A stretch of DNA of 64,000 nucleotides, taken from Sulfitobacter sp. S190 (GTDB lineage: Bacteria > Pseudomonadota > Alphaproteobacteria > Rhodobacterales > Rhodobacteraceae). Position 1 is the stretch's first letter. Each line of letters starts with the position of its first letter. A program made the position numbers and the translations under genes. The stretch spans positions 2,170,001 through 2,234,000 of the forward strand of contig NZ_CP081120.1 of assembly GCF_025141935.1 (NCBI RefSeq), given 5' to 3'. Positions 36,258-45,032 of the stretch are shown here, in pieces. Under the pieces are notes generated by a model. That model saw only the letters and a list, made by a program, of their open reading frames with translations. It was not told where the DNA came from and made no database searches.

Positions 36258-37238
36258 TTATGCCCTACTCAACACGCAGCGCGTCGGAAAGAAGACCGTC
36301 GCATGAATGGGAAAGTGGTCGGATCCAAAGTTCTCAAGCCGCGCAAACGATGTTAGCCCAATATCTTGTGTCACAAAAAGCTGGTCAATTGGTAGACGCA
36401 TCCAGGGATATCCCGCATGAAAGCTTGACAGCATCCCTCGCCCGACCCGTGGTTCTCGAAAATCGGCATAGTGCTTGAAGCGCTTAGTAGTCGATGACCA
36501 TGCGACATCATTGAAATCACCCATGCATACTGTCGGGCGTTCGGCGGAAGATGTCATTAGGGCGGCCTCGCGAATTTGCTCATCGCGGGTCTTGGTATCG
36601 TTCCCGGGTACAGGGGGCCGGGGATGTAGGCCGATAAAATTGAACTTTGTATTATTAGGAGCACACAGTAAGGCCTTGATGGCCGGTGTATCATCGCGTG
36701 ATAGCCATACAAGCTCTGCTGAGAGTGCCTTAAGCCTCGTCGCGAATATCAGACCATAGTGATCATCAGTGATATGCGTTCTGACGGTACCATATCGCGC
36801 CAGATAAGGCTCAAGCGCATCTGCCCAGATTGCGTCGGTTTCCATAAGAAGAAGGACGTCAGGATCTTCACGTTCCAAAAGCTTCAATAGATCATCATGA
36901 CGTTCGTTTTCCATGAGCACGTTGACAGACAACAGCGAAACTTCATGGGCGACGCTGGGTGCTTCAGTGAGCGATACTTCGGTAGGAGACCATTTGGTGT
37001 ACGGAAATATGTGCACTACTTGATAGCCAAGTGCAGCGGATACAATAGTGATCAACACCGACTTGAACGGTATTGAAATTGGAGAGATCGCCAGAAGCAG
37101 TACGACAAAAGCAACTGCAGCGATGTGCAGGCGTGGGAAATCCCACATTCGGACCCACCATCGAACCGAGTTTAAGAACGGCAAAAGCGTGGTCACCACT
37201 ACCAAACTGGCAACGATCCAGACTAGAATGCTTAGCAT
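36258..37238 (-). CDS. Endonuclease/exonuclease/phosphatase-family membrane protein
   Basis: A 326-residue protein. Three hydrophobic helices occupy the first 90 residues, followed by an EEP catalytic domain: metal-binding Glu in LLMETDAIW, Asp-Asn pair in CMGDFNDVAWS, and terminal SDHFP with the catalytic His. This architecture matches membrane-anchored EEP proteins of unknown substrate found near envelope or stress genes. A fragment of a second copy remains at 22464-22573. The start ATG 37238 follows a weak AGG. Confidence 0.87.
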   Translation of the reverse strand: MLSILVWIVASLVVVTTLLPFLNSVRWWVRMWDFPRLHIAAVAFVVLLLAISPISIPFKSVLITIVSAALGYQVVHIFPYTKWSPTEVSLTEAPSVAHEVSLLSVNVLMENERHDDLLKLLEREDPDVLLLMETDAIWADALEPYLARYGTVRTHITDDHYGLIFATRLKALSAELVWLSRDDTPAIKALLCAPNNTKFNFIGLHPRPPVPGNDTKTRDEQIREAALMTSSAERPTVCMGDFNDVAWSSTTKRFKHYADFREPRVGRGMLSSFHAGYPWMRLPIDQLFVTQDIGLTSFARLENFGSDHFPIHATVFFPTRCVLSRA

Positions 37239-37904
37239 CGCCTGAACAGATCGCTCAAAAGGGTCGCATAGTGCGTTGATCTCAAACTGTTCACCATAAG
37301 AGCGTCCCCGTTAGTATCGTACGCTTCTCAAAACTAACTGGCACTTCCTGCTTAGGTTCCGCCTCAATGCCAAATCTCAAGCGTATTGAGCGCCTACAGA
37401 GCAAAAATTAGCTCCGCACCGATGATTTTGCCAAGTTCCGTTGCCTCCTTGATTTTGCTCGTCCGGGTTCTCATCATGTCCTTCCTCGCATAATCGGGTG
37501 GGCAAAGCAGGTCAGAGGTCAGACACTGGATAGCGCCGAGGGCACTCGCGCGCGCATATAGTGAGACGCCGATCAAGGAGATGAAGCTTTTAGTAATTCG
37601 CGGTACACCGCAGATGTTCCGCCGCGTACGGATCAGCGCCAGAATGTACCAAAGTCGGTTTTGACCGTTTGGCAGAAAAGGCCCGTCGCAGCTGTCAGGC
37701 GATAACAAGTTTGGACCAAGGGGCCGGCCGTAGGCGCCATTCACCTTGAATTATTGATACATTCTGCTCGTTAGGCTTGCAGGAGCTTGATTTCTCCCCA
37801 TCCCGGTTGACCATTAAACGCTCCCGGAAAGCCTCTCGTCGTCTGCCGTTTGGAACTTGTCTAGCCCCCTGCGTCCGGGCCACTGATAAGGGGTTTCTCT
37901 AATA
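37239..37904. repeat. Copy B repeat stretch without a gene
   Basis: The first 350 bases have no recognised content. From 37588 the sequence matches 22574-22820 in copy A. A 116-codon minus-strand frame (37394-37744) shares only its first 40 codons with copy A, so I do not call it a gene. Confidence 0.5.
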
Positions 37905-37979
37905 GGGTTTCTCCTTCTCCGGAAGCCGGTCTTGCAGCTGCCTAAAATTCCCCACTTCGCAATCCATCCATATGGATGG
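37905..37979 (-). pseudogene. RHH regulator 5' remnant with intact operator palindrome (copy B)
   Basis: Bases 37905-37950 match the first codons of the RHH gene (region encoding LRDRLPEN in copy A), after which the gene is missing. The 16-bp palindrome CCATCCATATGGATGG at 37964-37979 is perfectly kept. The FNR-type box further upstream (38009-38022) has decayed. Confidence 0.65.
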
Positions 37980-38684
37980 TATACAGATGACAAGCAGGGC
38001 CATGTAAGTTGATACATGTTAATTTGGGTCATATTGCCTTTTTTGACGAAACCCAACGTGTTTTCTGATCTAGGATGACCGAAGGTGTCATGTTGTAGAG
38101 CTAATGCACCTACAAAAATACTGAAATCCAGGGCGGGAGTTTTGCTATATGGCAATGACTTGACGGCTCGATTTGGTCGCAAGAATGGAGAAAACTGCAC
38201 CCCAGAAACCAAACCTCCTACCCTGCAGGACGTCGGTGAATTTATTGGCAAGACGCAAGGCGGCATCCTGACAACTCTCGTGGCGAAAAGAACGAAAACG
38301 TTGGTCGATTGCAAACACTTAAACTGCTGAGGATAAGGCAAAAAGGTTCGTCTCAAAGACGTTAAGGGGGGAGGCGGCCCCTTCCCTCGATGAGAGTTCT
38401 GGTCGAAATGAGCGCTGGCATCGCAGCTGCCTGTCACAAGGTGGGCCCCCGGATCATCACCGATGATAAGGAAGTCTCACCGTGGGGCCCTTATTGTAAG
38501 CAGCTGTCTACTGCGGTTTCGGGGAAAAGGTAGTGCAACAAAAATTGGATCTTACAGTCCTTAACATCATCAAGTCACTTTCTGAACTTTGAGGAATAGC
38601 CTATGCGTGTACTGTTTCAATTTTTAGCTTTCGAAGTATGGAAGCAGATTTTTGCGCTTGGTCGCGGGACGGGAGATCGGGAGC

Positions 38685-39716
38685 ATGCGTGACGACCTAA
38701 ACATCGATACCGGTCCCTATTCGAGCAACTCAGAAATCGCTGAGAACGTGCTAGAGCTTGTTGGGAAAACGCCCCTCTTGCGCCTAAAAAGATACCTTAA
38801 CCAAACTGACGTAAACCTGATTGCCAAGATCGAGGCACTCAACCCTGGTGGCAGTGCTAAAGATCGTCCCGCCCGCTACATGATCGAACAAGCGCTGAAA
38901 GAACGTCAGCTCGTTCCAGGCGACACAGTTGTTGAATCCTCTTCAGGGAACATGGGGATTGGTTTGGCGCAAACTTGCGCCGTGCACGGTTTGAACTTTA
39001 TCTGCGTTGTCGATCCGAATGCACAATCGCAAAATGTCGAGATTATTCGAGCCTTGGGAGGCAAGATAGAATTGGTCGAACACGCAGTCGAGGGCGACTT
39101 CCTAGCGGCCAGGCTTGAACGGGTCGCGAAACTGCTGAGGGAATCTCCCGATCGCTACTGGCCAAACCAATATGCGAATAAGAACAATCCGGCAGCACAC
39201 GCTTGCAGCACTATCGTGGAGATAGACGATGCGCTGCCCAATCAAGTCGATTATTTGTTCGTCGCCTGTTCCAGCACCGGTACAGCGCAGGGATGTCGCG
39301 ATTATCTTCGGGAACAAGGCCGTAAAACGAATGTCGTTGCTGTAGATGCGATGGGAAGCACTTTGTTTAACGGTACCGCTGGCAAACGAAAGATTTCTGG
39401 TATGGGCGCGGGTCGGCTGCCTGAATTAGCCCAAGGCCAAACCTTCGACGACCTCGTACGTGTTGCAGACGTGACCTGTGTTGCAGGCTGCCGCAGAGCC
39501 GTCGCGAAGGAAGGTCTTCTAGTAGGAGGATCTGGGGGCGGCGTTCTCGAGGCAGTTCGTGGTATGCAAAACCAACTGGCGGGAAAGACCGCTGTCGCAA
39601 TTATACATGATTCAGGATCGCGCTACCTCGGAACTGTCTTCGACACGCAATGGATACAACGAGAATTGGGGACATCTGAAGCCGAGATAAGAAAACTAGC
39701 TGGATTGGACGACTAA
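38685..39716 (+). CDS. SbnA-like PLP-dependent synthase (cysteine synthase family)
   Basis: About 343 residues of the fold-type II PLP family. The PLP lysine is K59 in ALNPGGSAKDRPA, the phosphate/substrate loop is ESSSGNMGIG near 80-90, and the glycine-rich PLP-phosphate loop is SSTGTAQG. Cysteine synthases have NPxxSVKDR here. The NPGGSAKDRP and SSSGNMG variants, with the VDPNAQ region, are as I recall them from SbnA, which joins O-phosphoserine and glutamate on the way to 2,3-diaminopropionate. The start at 38685 has GGGAG nearby. It opens an operon with a flavoprotein (5-base gap) and a Y4yA-type decarboxylase. Plain cysteine synthase remains an alternative. Confidence 0.8.
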   Translation: MRDDLNIDTGPYSSNSEIAENVLELVGKTPLLRLKRYLNQTDVNLIAKIEALNPGGSAKDRPARYMIEQALKERQLVPGDTVVESSSGNMGIGLAQTCAVHGLNFICVVDPNAQSQNVEIIRALGGKIELVEHAVEGDFLAARLERVAKLLRESPDRYWPNQYANKNNPAAHACSTIVEIDDALPNQVDYLFVACSSTGTAQGCRDYLREQGRKTNVVAVDAMGSTLFNGTAGKRKISGMGAGRLPELAQGQTFDDLVRVADVTCVAGCRRAVAKEGLLVGGSGGGVLEAVRGMQNQLAGKTAVAIIHDSGSRYLGTVFDTQWIQRELGTSEAEIRKLAGLDD

Positions 39717-39721
39717 CGCGG

Positions 39722-41287
39722 ATGACAAGAACTCAAACACTGAGGCTCGCGATCGTAGGATGCGGGCCGAAAGGCCTTTACGCCTTGGATAGTTTGTCAG
39801 AGGCCGCAAAACGTAAATCGGCAGCCGTTGAGCTTGATATTTTCGAACCCGCCCCCTTTCCCGGCGCAGGCGTGATCTACGATCCGAACCAGCCCGATTG
39901 CCTGGTTATGAACTATGCTGCGGAACACATAGACGCTTGGACAGGAGGTCGGGGACCTTCGTTGATTGATTGGCTGTCCGAGCGCCAAACACCGGTATCA
40001 CCTCAAGCTTGCGTACCGCGTTCCGTTGTAGGACGGTATCTCAACTGGTGCTTTTCTATGGTGCTGGACCGCCTACCGGAAAACCTACAGGTAAATTTAC
40101 ATAAGACACGCGTTACTTCCGTTAAGCCGACCGAAGATGGTTGGGTTTTGGAACCTGGCGCTGTGAAAGTTCGTGAAGTTCTTGTTACGACCGGCCATCA
40201 AAATTGGAACCGCCGTGGTGAAGAAACCCCGCCTCGGACAGTCGTTTCCCCGTTCCCGGTAAACCAGTCATTGACCACAGAGGTCATCCCTCCCAATAGT
40301 TCCGTTACCTGCAAAGGATTTGCACTCACATTTATAGATATGGTACTCGCACTCACTGAGGGTCGCGGCGGCACTTTTCGCGAGAAAAATGGATCCTTTG
40401 AGTACGTACCCTCTGGAGCGGAACCCTCTTTGATAGCTCCTTTCAGTAGATCAGGTCGCCCGATGCGTCCAAAAGTAGATCATTCACGGTTCGTTTCGCC
40501 AATGAACGAAGTGGAGTGGCGCAGCCTGCTATCGCCACTGCTGAAAGACTTGGAGAAAGACAAGCTGACGTCTTTCCAGAACGAGGTATGGCCCGCACTC
40601 CAGTCCATCGCCGGTCAAATACAAAATCTGCCACTTTGGGAGGTTAATGAAATATTTGCACATAGGCTGTCAGGACAGTTCGACTCAGCACGCGCTCAGC
40701 GCGAGATTGAAACCGGATATAATATAGCGGTCGGCAAAAGCGCGCCGGACCTAATCTGGTTCCTCGGGGAGGTATGGCGACGTAGCTACCCATCGCTAAT
40801 TAATTGGATCGGAGGCCGCGATCTTTCGAAATCCGACGCCAACCTCTTCCAGCGGGTCGCGGCTGAAATGGAGCGGATTGCGTTTGGTCCTCCAGCCAGC
40901 AGTTTAGGCAAACTCATTTGCCTTCAAAAATTGGGGATGTTGACCTTCGAACACATTTCGGGTGGTGCGAAAGCCGACTGTACAGTCAACGCAACCATAC
41001 CCTCCGGTAGTAGTCTGGCCCTGTCTGAACCTCTGTCTCAACTACTGGAAGATGGGCACCTCGATACCTGTTCTCTTGGAGGTGTCAAAATCGACGCAAG
41101 CGCAAACGCATGTAAAGGCCAAAACGTGATCCGTGGACTTTCGATCATTGGACGTTCGACCGAAGGGTGCGTCCTAGGAAACGACACTCTTTCGCGAAAA
41201 CTTCACAATCATCCTGAACAGTGGGCTGTTCGTGTATTGCGGCCATACGCTTCGTGCCCTCTTGAAGGTTTGGAAACCACTACATGA
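39722..41287 (+). CDS. FAD/NAD(P)-binding protein (NAD_binding_9 type)
   Basis: A 521-residue flavoprotein. The N-terminal dinucleotide fold reads AIVGCGPKGLYAL, followed by the acidic end of the second strand (LDIFEP) and PFPGAGVIYDPNQPDCLVMNYAAEHIDAW, characteristic of the PF13454-type FAD/NAD(P)-binding proteins. The rest is helical and less conserved. Known members accompany siderophore and other peptide-like pathways, mostly without assigned reactions. Here it lies between an SbnA-like synthase and a PLP decarboxylase and overlaps the latter by 4 bases (ATGA), so it could supply the oxidation step that SbnB performs elsewhere. That role is inference. Confidence 0.8.
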   Translation: MTRTQTLRLAIVGCGPKGLYALDSLSEAAKRKSAAVELDIFEPAPFPGAGVIYDPNQPDCLVMNYAAEHIDAWTGGRGPSLIDWLSERQTPVSPQACVPRSVVGRYLNWCFSMVLDRLPENLQVNLHKTRVTSVKPTEDGWVLEPGAVKVREVLVTTGHQNWNRRGEETPPRTVVSPFPVNQSLTTEVIPPNSSVTCKGFALTFIDMVLALTEGRGGTFREKNGSFEYVPSGAEPSLIAPFSRSGRPMRPKVDHSRFVSPMNEVEWRSLLSPLLKDLEKDKLTSFQNEVWPALQSIAGQIQNLPLWEVNEIFAHRLSGQFDSARAQREIETGYNIAVGKSAPDLIWFLGEVWRRSYPSLINWIGGRDLSKSDANLFQRVAAEMERIAFGPPASSLGKLICLQKLGMLTFEHISGGAKADCTVNATIPSGSSLALSEPLSQLLEDGHLDTCSLGGVKIDASANACKGQNVIRGLSIIGRSTEGCVLGNDTLSRKLHNHPEQWAVRVLRPYASCPLEGLETTT

Positions 41288-42720
41288 AAAACCGATCTAA
41301 TCTCTTCGCCAACTGTGAAGGTGTCGTTCCCCTGCGTCCCCGGCTCGAAAGCTGGATGACCGAATTACTGAGCGACACGACGATGCTGCACAGTATTTGT
41401 GATACGCACGGCGCGCCGCTTAACGTCCAGCATGACGGCCCATTTCACAGGAACATCAACAACCTGATTGATTGCGTTGGCGAATTTGGTGTGCCGTTCC
41501 TGCCTATGTTCGCTCGAAAAGCGAACAAGTGTCTAACCTATGTGGAATCAGCCCGCGACCTCGGTATCGGAGTTGATGCTGCAAGCACGGCAGAAGTCGC
41601 CCAGTGTGTTGATCTTGGCGTTCGCGGATCACGGATCGTCTGTACGGCCGCAGTTAAGGATCGCGACCTTATGACCCTTTGCATCAACAACGGCGTTACG
41701 ATCATCATAGACAATTCTGACGAACTCGCTCTCTTGGAAGAGTTGGCTATCAATCCAGATCTTCCTGTATCCGTAGGACTGAGGCTGAACGGCTTTGTGA
41801 CGGACGGTAAGGCTCTTTATTCGCGATTTGGCTTTCCTCTGGCTAAAATTGACGCAATTGCCAGACGTATTAACCGCTCTTCAAACCTGCGGCTCGATGG
41901 CCTGCACTTTCATCTGCACGGCTACAGCTTCGAAGATAGAATAGCTGCGATATCACAAACCTTGGATCTGCTCAAAACACTGGAACGCCCGCTAGATAAG
42001 TCGTTCTTCGTCGACATCGGTGGAGGTATCCCGATGAATTATCTTGAACAGATTGATCAGTGGCAGGAATGGCTTTCACAGTTGGATGCAGCCTTAGCGG
42101 GATCGAGGCCCGCCATCACTCACCGCAACAGTGATTTAGGTCGTACGAAGACGGCTGGTCAGGGCGCCGGGTCGATCGACAGCTATCCGGTCGCTCAGAA
42201 CCTAGTGCAATCCGAGTGGGTGACGAAAGTTCTAGGTGGACAAAGCGGAGGCTCGACAATCGCACGTCGATTGAAGAATGAAAATGTTACGCTGCGGTGT
42301 GAACCGGGGCGATCTCTTCTCGACGGCTGTGGCATAACGGTAGCTCGGGTAACGTTCTGCAAAGAGGATAGTGAGGGCGCACGGGTGGTAGGCGTACAGA
42401 TGAACAGGACACAATCGAGATCAGGCTTCTCCGAGTTTGCGGTAGATCCACTCATGGTGTTTGGTCCGTCTGAGCGCAGGGAGCCAGTGGAGGGGTATCT
42501 GGCCGGTACCTACTGTACGGAGAGTGAATGGCTCACGAAGCGAATGATGAAGTTTCCGCATGGTGTACGTCCGGGCGATCTGATGATATTTCCAAATACT
42601 GCTGGCTACCTCATGCATTTTTTGGAAAGCCGATCACACCAATTTCCGCTAGCGAAGAATGTTTTTCTGGACGCTGAACGAGGTGGGTCAGTCAGGCAAG
42701 ATCCGGTAGACCTTATCTGA
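41284..42720 (+). CDS. Y4yA-type PLP-dependent decarboxylase (fold type III)
   Basis: A 478-residue relative of diaminopimelate/ornithine decarboxylases. The PLP lysine is K79 in PMFARKANKC, a conserved His occurs in GLHFHLHGY, the glycine loop is VDIGGGIPMNY, the phosphate-binding Arg is in CEPGRSLLDG, and the second active-site Cys lies in YCTESEWL (usually CDSxD). These features and length fit the Y4yA family first seen on the Rhizobium symbiotic plasmid. The substrate is unknown; SbnH in staphyloferrin B synthesis is a related decarboxylase. It ends the three-gene operon. Confidence 0.82.
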   Translation: MKNRSNLFANCEGVVPLRPRLESWMTELLSDTTMLHSICDTHGAPLNVQHDGPFHRNINNLIDCVGEFGVPFLPMFARKANKCLTYVESARDLGIGVDAASTAEVAQCVDLGVRGSRIVCTAAVKDRDLMTLCINNGVTIIIDNSDELALLEELAINPDLPVSVGLRLNGFVTDGKALYSRFGFPLAKIDAIARRINRSSNLRLDGLHFHLHGYSFEDRIAAISQTLDLLKTLERPLDKSFFVDIGGGIPMNYLEQIDQWQEWLSQLDAALAGSRPAITHRNSDLGRTKTAGQGAGSIDSYPVAQNLVQSEWVTKVLGGQSGGSTIARRLKNENVTLRCEPGRSLLDGCGITVARVTFCKEDSEGARVVGVQMNRTQSRSGFSEFAVDPLMVFGPSERREPVEGYLAGTYCTESEWLTKRMMKFPHGVRPGDLMIFPNTAGYLMHFLESRSHQFPLAKNVFLDAERGGSVRQDPVDLI

Positions 42721-42947
42721 GCTCATATCGTTACGCGCATGGAATGCCTTCACTCGACCGTGCTAATCAATGTGTGGTCACCCGCAACCACCGTTTCTTA
42801 CGTGGGAGAGAAGAGCATTCGTTGAACACCCGCGTCACTATCCTTCACTGCTGAACCTATTCCTGGGCTGCGCAGTACAATGCGTGCGCTTCTACCTATC
42901 AGACGGACCGTTTGCTTTCTAAGCTGTTGCGCTACCTGTGTTTTACT

Positions 42948-43664
42948 ATGGACAAAAATAATCTAAACCAGATCGGCCTTAGTCGTCATTTGACACCTCA
43001 GCAATGGCGCACGCTTGTTGATTGCTGCGAAAGTATCGTGCCTGTTCCGAACAAGACCACCCTCAGTGAGCGGGGGACAAAACTCTCAAAGAGTTTATTT
43101 TTGGTTGAAGGTTTTATGGGCCGCTTCATCACGTACGATGTAACAGATCGAAAACAGTTAGTCGCAGTTGAAGTCCCGGGTGATTTCGTCGACTTCCACG
43201 CTTACCCGCTCAAACGGTTGGATCACGACGTCGTTTCTCTCTCCGATGCAAAGGTCGCGGTTTTTGATCACGTTGTTTTGCAAGAAATTTTTGATCAAGA
43301 CGTAGAACTATGCAGGACAGTTTGGTTCATGACCCTTATCGACGCTTCAATACAAAGGCATTGGACATATCGAAATGCGGCGATGCGGGCACTTCCGGCA
43401 ATAGCCAATCTGTTGTGTGAATTCAGGCAGAGGCTGATGCATGCCGGAATGGACACTGACTCCTCTTTTGAACTGCCTATACAACAGTCTACACTTGCTC
43501 TCGCGTGCGGGTTGTCAGTCGAACACGTTAGTAGAGTGATGCGGGACCTTCGAGAGGGCGGCTACTGCTCAATGTCTAACACAGTTGTACAAATACATGA
43601 CCTACGCAGGCTCGAAGAGATTGCCCAATTTCGTACTGATTATCTCTGCCCGTCACATGACTGA
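42948..43664 (+). CDS. Crp/Fnr-family transcription regulator (paralogue 3)
   Basis: About 238 residues. N-terminal effector barrel (LFLVEGFMGRFITYDVTDRKQLVAVEVPGDFVDFHAY), long helix, and winged HTH (LPIQQSTLALACGLSVEHVSRVMRDLREGGY). It differs strongly from paralogues 1 and 2 and resembles the small FixK/unknown-ligand branch. No iron-sulfur cysteine pattern. Start ATG 42948 is preferred; TTG 42912 is possible. It lies about 230 bases after the Y4yA-type gene and 160 bases before the DUF2383 gene. Confidence 0.82.
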   Translation: MDKNNLNQIGLSRHLTPQQWRTLVDCCESIVPVPNKTTLSERGTKLSKSLFLVEGFMGRFITYDVTDRKQLVAVEVPGDFVDFHAYPLKRLDHDVVSLSDAKVAVFDHVVLQEIFDQDVELCRTVWFMTLIDASIQRHWTYRNAAMRALPAIANLLCEFRQRLMHAGMDTDSSFELPIQQSTLALACGLSVEHVSRVMRDLREGGYCSMSNTVVQIHDLRRLEEIAQFRTDYLCPSHD

Positions 43665-43672
43665 CACCTAAG

Positions 43673-43686
43673 TTGATAATTCTCAA
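43673..43686. promoter_or_regulatory. Near-consensus FNR-type box
   Basis: TTGATAATTCTCAA differs from TTGAT-N4-ATCAA by one base. It lies just after a Crp/Fnr gene and about 140 bases upstream of the DUF2383 gene, which it may control. Confidence 0.4.
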
Positions 43687-43826
43687 CTGCTGAGAAACGC
43701 AGAACAGCGTTCGTTAGTCCCGGCGTTTCGATAGGTAGACTTTTGGTTTCGTTCGGGAACAGGTCACCACCTGTTGCTGTTATAAAGGCAACCAATTGGC
43801 ATGCTAAGTCAGCTTGGAGAACAAAA

Positions 43827-44273
43827 TTGAAGGACGAAGCAGAAGCACTCAGCGACCTCCATACAACATTTGTCGACAGTCGCGATGGCTACGAACAGGC
43901 CGCGGGGTTGATCCATAGTGCACGGCTGACATCGTTCTTTGACGAAATGCAGTCGAACCGTGCGACACAGGCAGATGAAGTCCGGTCTTTTCTTCGCGGC
44001 GTAGACGTAGACTTGAGTAAAGACGGAACACTCTTCGCAGCGGCTCATCGGCATTTCCTGACCCTACGGGACTTCGCCTCAAGCGACGACGAAGACGTGG
44101 TCGAAGATATAATCCGCGAAGAACGCAAGGTGCTCGAGAACTACGACGAAGCTATCCGCCCGATGAATGGCGACAGCGACGCGTACAGGTTTGCGCAGAC
44201 GCAATACGAAGCCCTAGCAAAACGTGTCGAAAAGCTAGAGAAAGAGGAACGCAGGCTGGATCGACCTTCCTGA
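43827..44273 (+). CDS. DUF2383 (PA2169-type) four-helix-bundle protein
   Basis: About 148 residues, mostly helical and charged. ALSDLHTTFVDSRDGYEQAA near the N-terminus and LRGVDVDLSKDGTLFAAAHRHFLTLRDF match the ferritin-like DUF2383/PA2169 family. Its members are linked to stress and stationary phase, but function is unknown. I choose TTG 43827 because GGAGA stands 7 bases before it and it starts at the conserved part. The frame is open from 43743. Confidence 0.75.
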   Translation: MKDEAEALSDLHTTFVDSRDGYEQAAGLIHSARLTSFFDEMQSNRATQADEVRSFLRGVDVDLSKDGTLFAAAHRHFLTLRDFASSDDEDVVEDIIREERKVLENYDEAIRPMNGDSDAYRFAQTQYEALAKRVEKLEKEERRLDRPS

Positions 44274-44377
44274 TGTCATTCTGTTGCTGAGGCGTCGAAC
44301 GCATCGTTCTTTACCTACTTGGATTATGGTCTGGTTCAAGTTGCAGAAGTCGCTGGTTGACGCGCCTCGCAAGGGAC

Positions 44378-44399
44378 CGTTCCAAATTCTTTTGGAACG
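44378..44399. terminator. Perfect hairpin between convergent genes
   Basis: CGTTCCAAA-TTCT-TTTGGAACG gives a 9-bp perfect stem with a 4-base loop. It lies between the 3' ends of the DUF2383 and mgtC-like genes, where a bidirectional terminator would be expected. There is no clear T-tract on either side, so the role is uncertain. Confidence 0.45.
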
Positions 44400-44499
44400 A
44401 TCTCTCTATACGTAAGCTTCGAGCAAAGGATTTGCCAAGGCGCGCCATCGCTCGTGCGAACTTGCGCGATCAAAATTGTTCAACTGTAGGTTTGCGGCT

Positions 44500-44979
44500 T
44501 CAGTGCAGGTCCGGTCTGTCGTCTGACCCCCTATTCTCCATGACGCAGCTCACCGCCAAGAGAGCAGCAGCGAGAATGGCGCAAGCAATCGAAAACAGAC
44601 CATAGCCCATCCCCGCCGCCATTCCGAGTGCGCCGGCCACCCAGAGACTGGCAGCTGTGACCATTCCACCGACACGACGGTTGCCCTGGATGATTGCGCC
44701 AGCACCAAGAAAACCTAGACCGCCTATTATGCCCTGTATGACACGGGTCGGATCGCCCGATAGCCCCAGTTCGGTTAAGTCTTGAGACATTTCGACAGAG
44801 ACAATCGTAAAGATAGCCGCACCGAGCGAGACCATCATGTAGGTACGTATGCCGACCCGGCGCTTACGTACCTCTCGATCTATACCAAGAATTGCTCCGG
44901 CGCTGAGGGCGAGGACAAGGCGGATAAACCAGTCCCCCTGCTCAAAATCGAACCCGATATTGTCAAGCCATTCAGGCAT
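44500..44979 (-). CDS. MgtC/SapB-family membrane protein
   Basis: A 159-residue inner-membrane protein with four or five helices. Family hallmarks are GAILGIDREVRKRRVGIRTYMMVSLGAAIFTIVS and the glycine-rich GIIGGLGFLGAGAII segment. MgtC proteins are tied to magnesium limitation, membrane potential control and intracellular survival. It has no ACT-like C-terminal domain, so it is the short form. It stands alone, convergent with the DUF2383 gene. Confidence 0.9.
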   Translation of the reverse strand: MPEWLDNIGFDFEQGDWFIRLVLALSAGAILGIDREVRKRRVGIRTYMMVSLGAAIFTIVSVEMSQDLTELGLSGDPTRVIQGIIGGLGFLGAGAIIQGNRRVGGMVTAASLWVAGALGMAAGMGYGLFSIACAILAAALLAVSCVMENRGSDDRPDLH

Positions 44980-45032
44980 CTGAGGACCTCCAGTTTAAGA
45001 CTGCATCTCTTAAGTCGACCTCGAGGAGCCTG

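Larger units (their letters stand above)
32971..38335. repeat. Segmental duplication copy B (partner copy A, 20548-26750)
   Basis: The order of matching blocks is the same as in copy A: Crp/Fnr upstream segment, Crp/Fnr 3' end, PRC-barrel gene with 450 bases upstream, terminator, endonuclease-family gene, repeat block, RHH regulator start with palindrome, and a trailing non-coding repeat. Copy B keeps the Crp/Fnr and endonuclease-family genes that copy A lost. It lacks the second Crp/Fnr, Ntn-hydrolase, esterase and RHH genes that copy A has between 22820 and 26340. Confidence 0.75.

Noticed and set aside
37394..37744. 116-codon minus-strand frame
   Set aside because: Only the first third is shared with copy A, and the rest has no coding signs; treated as repeat sequence.
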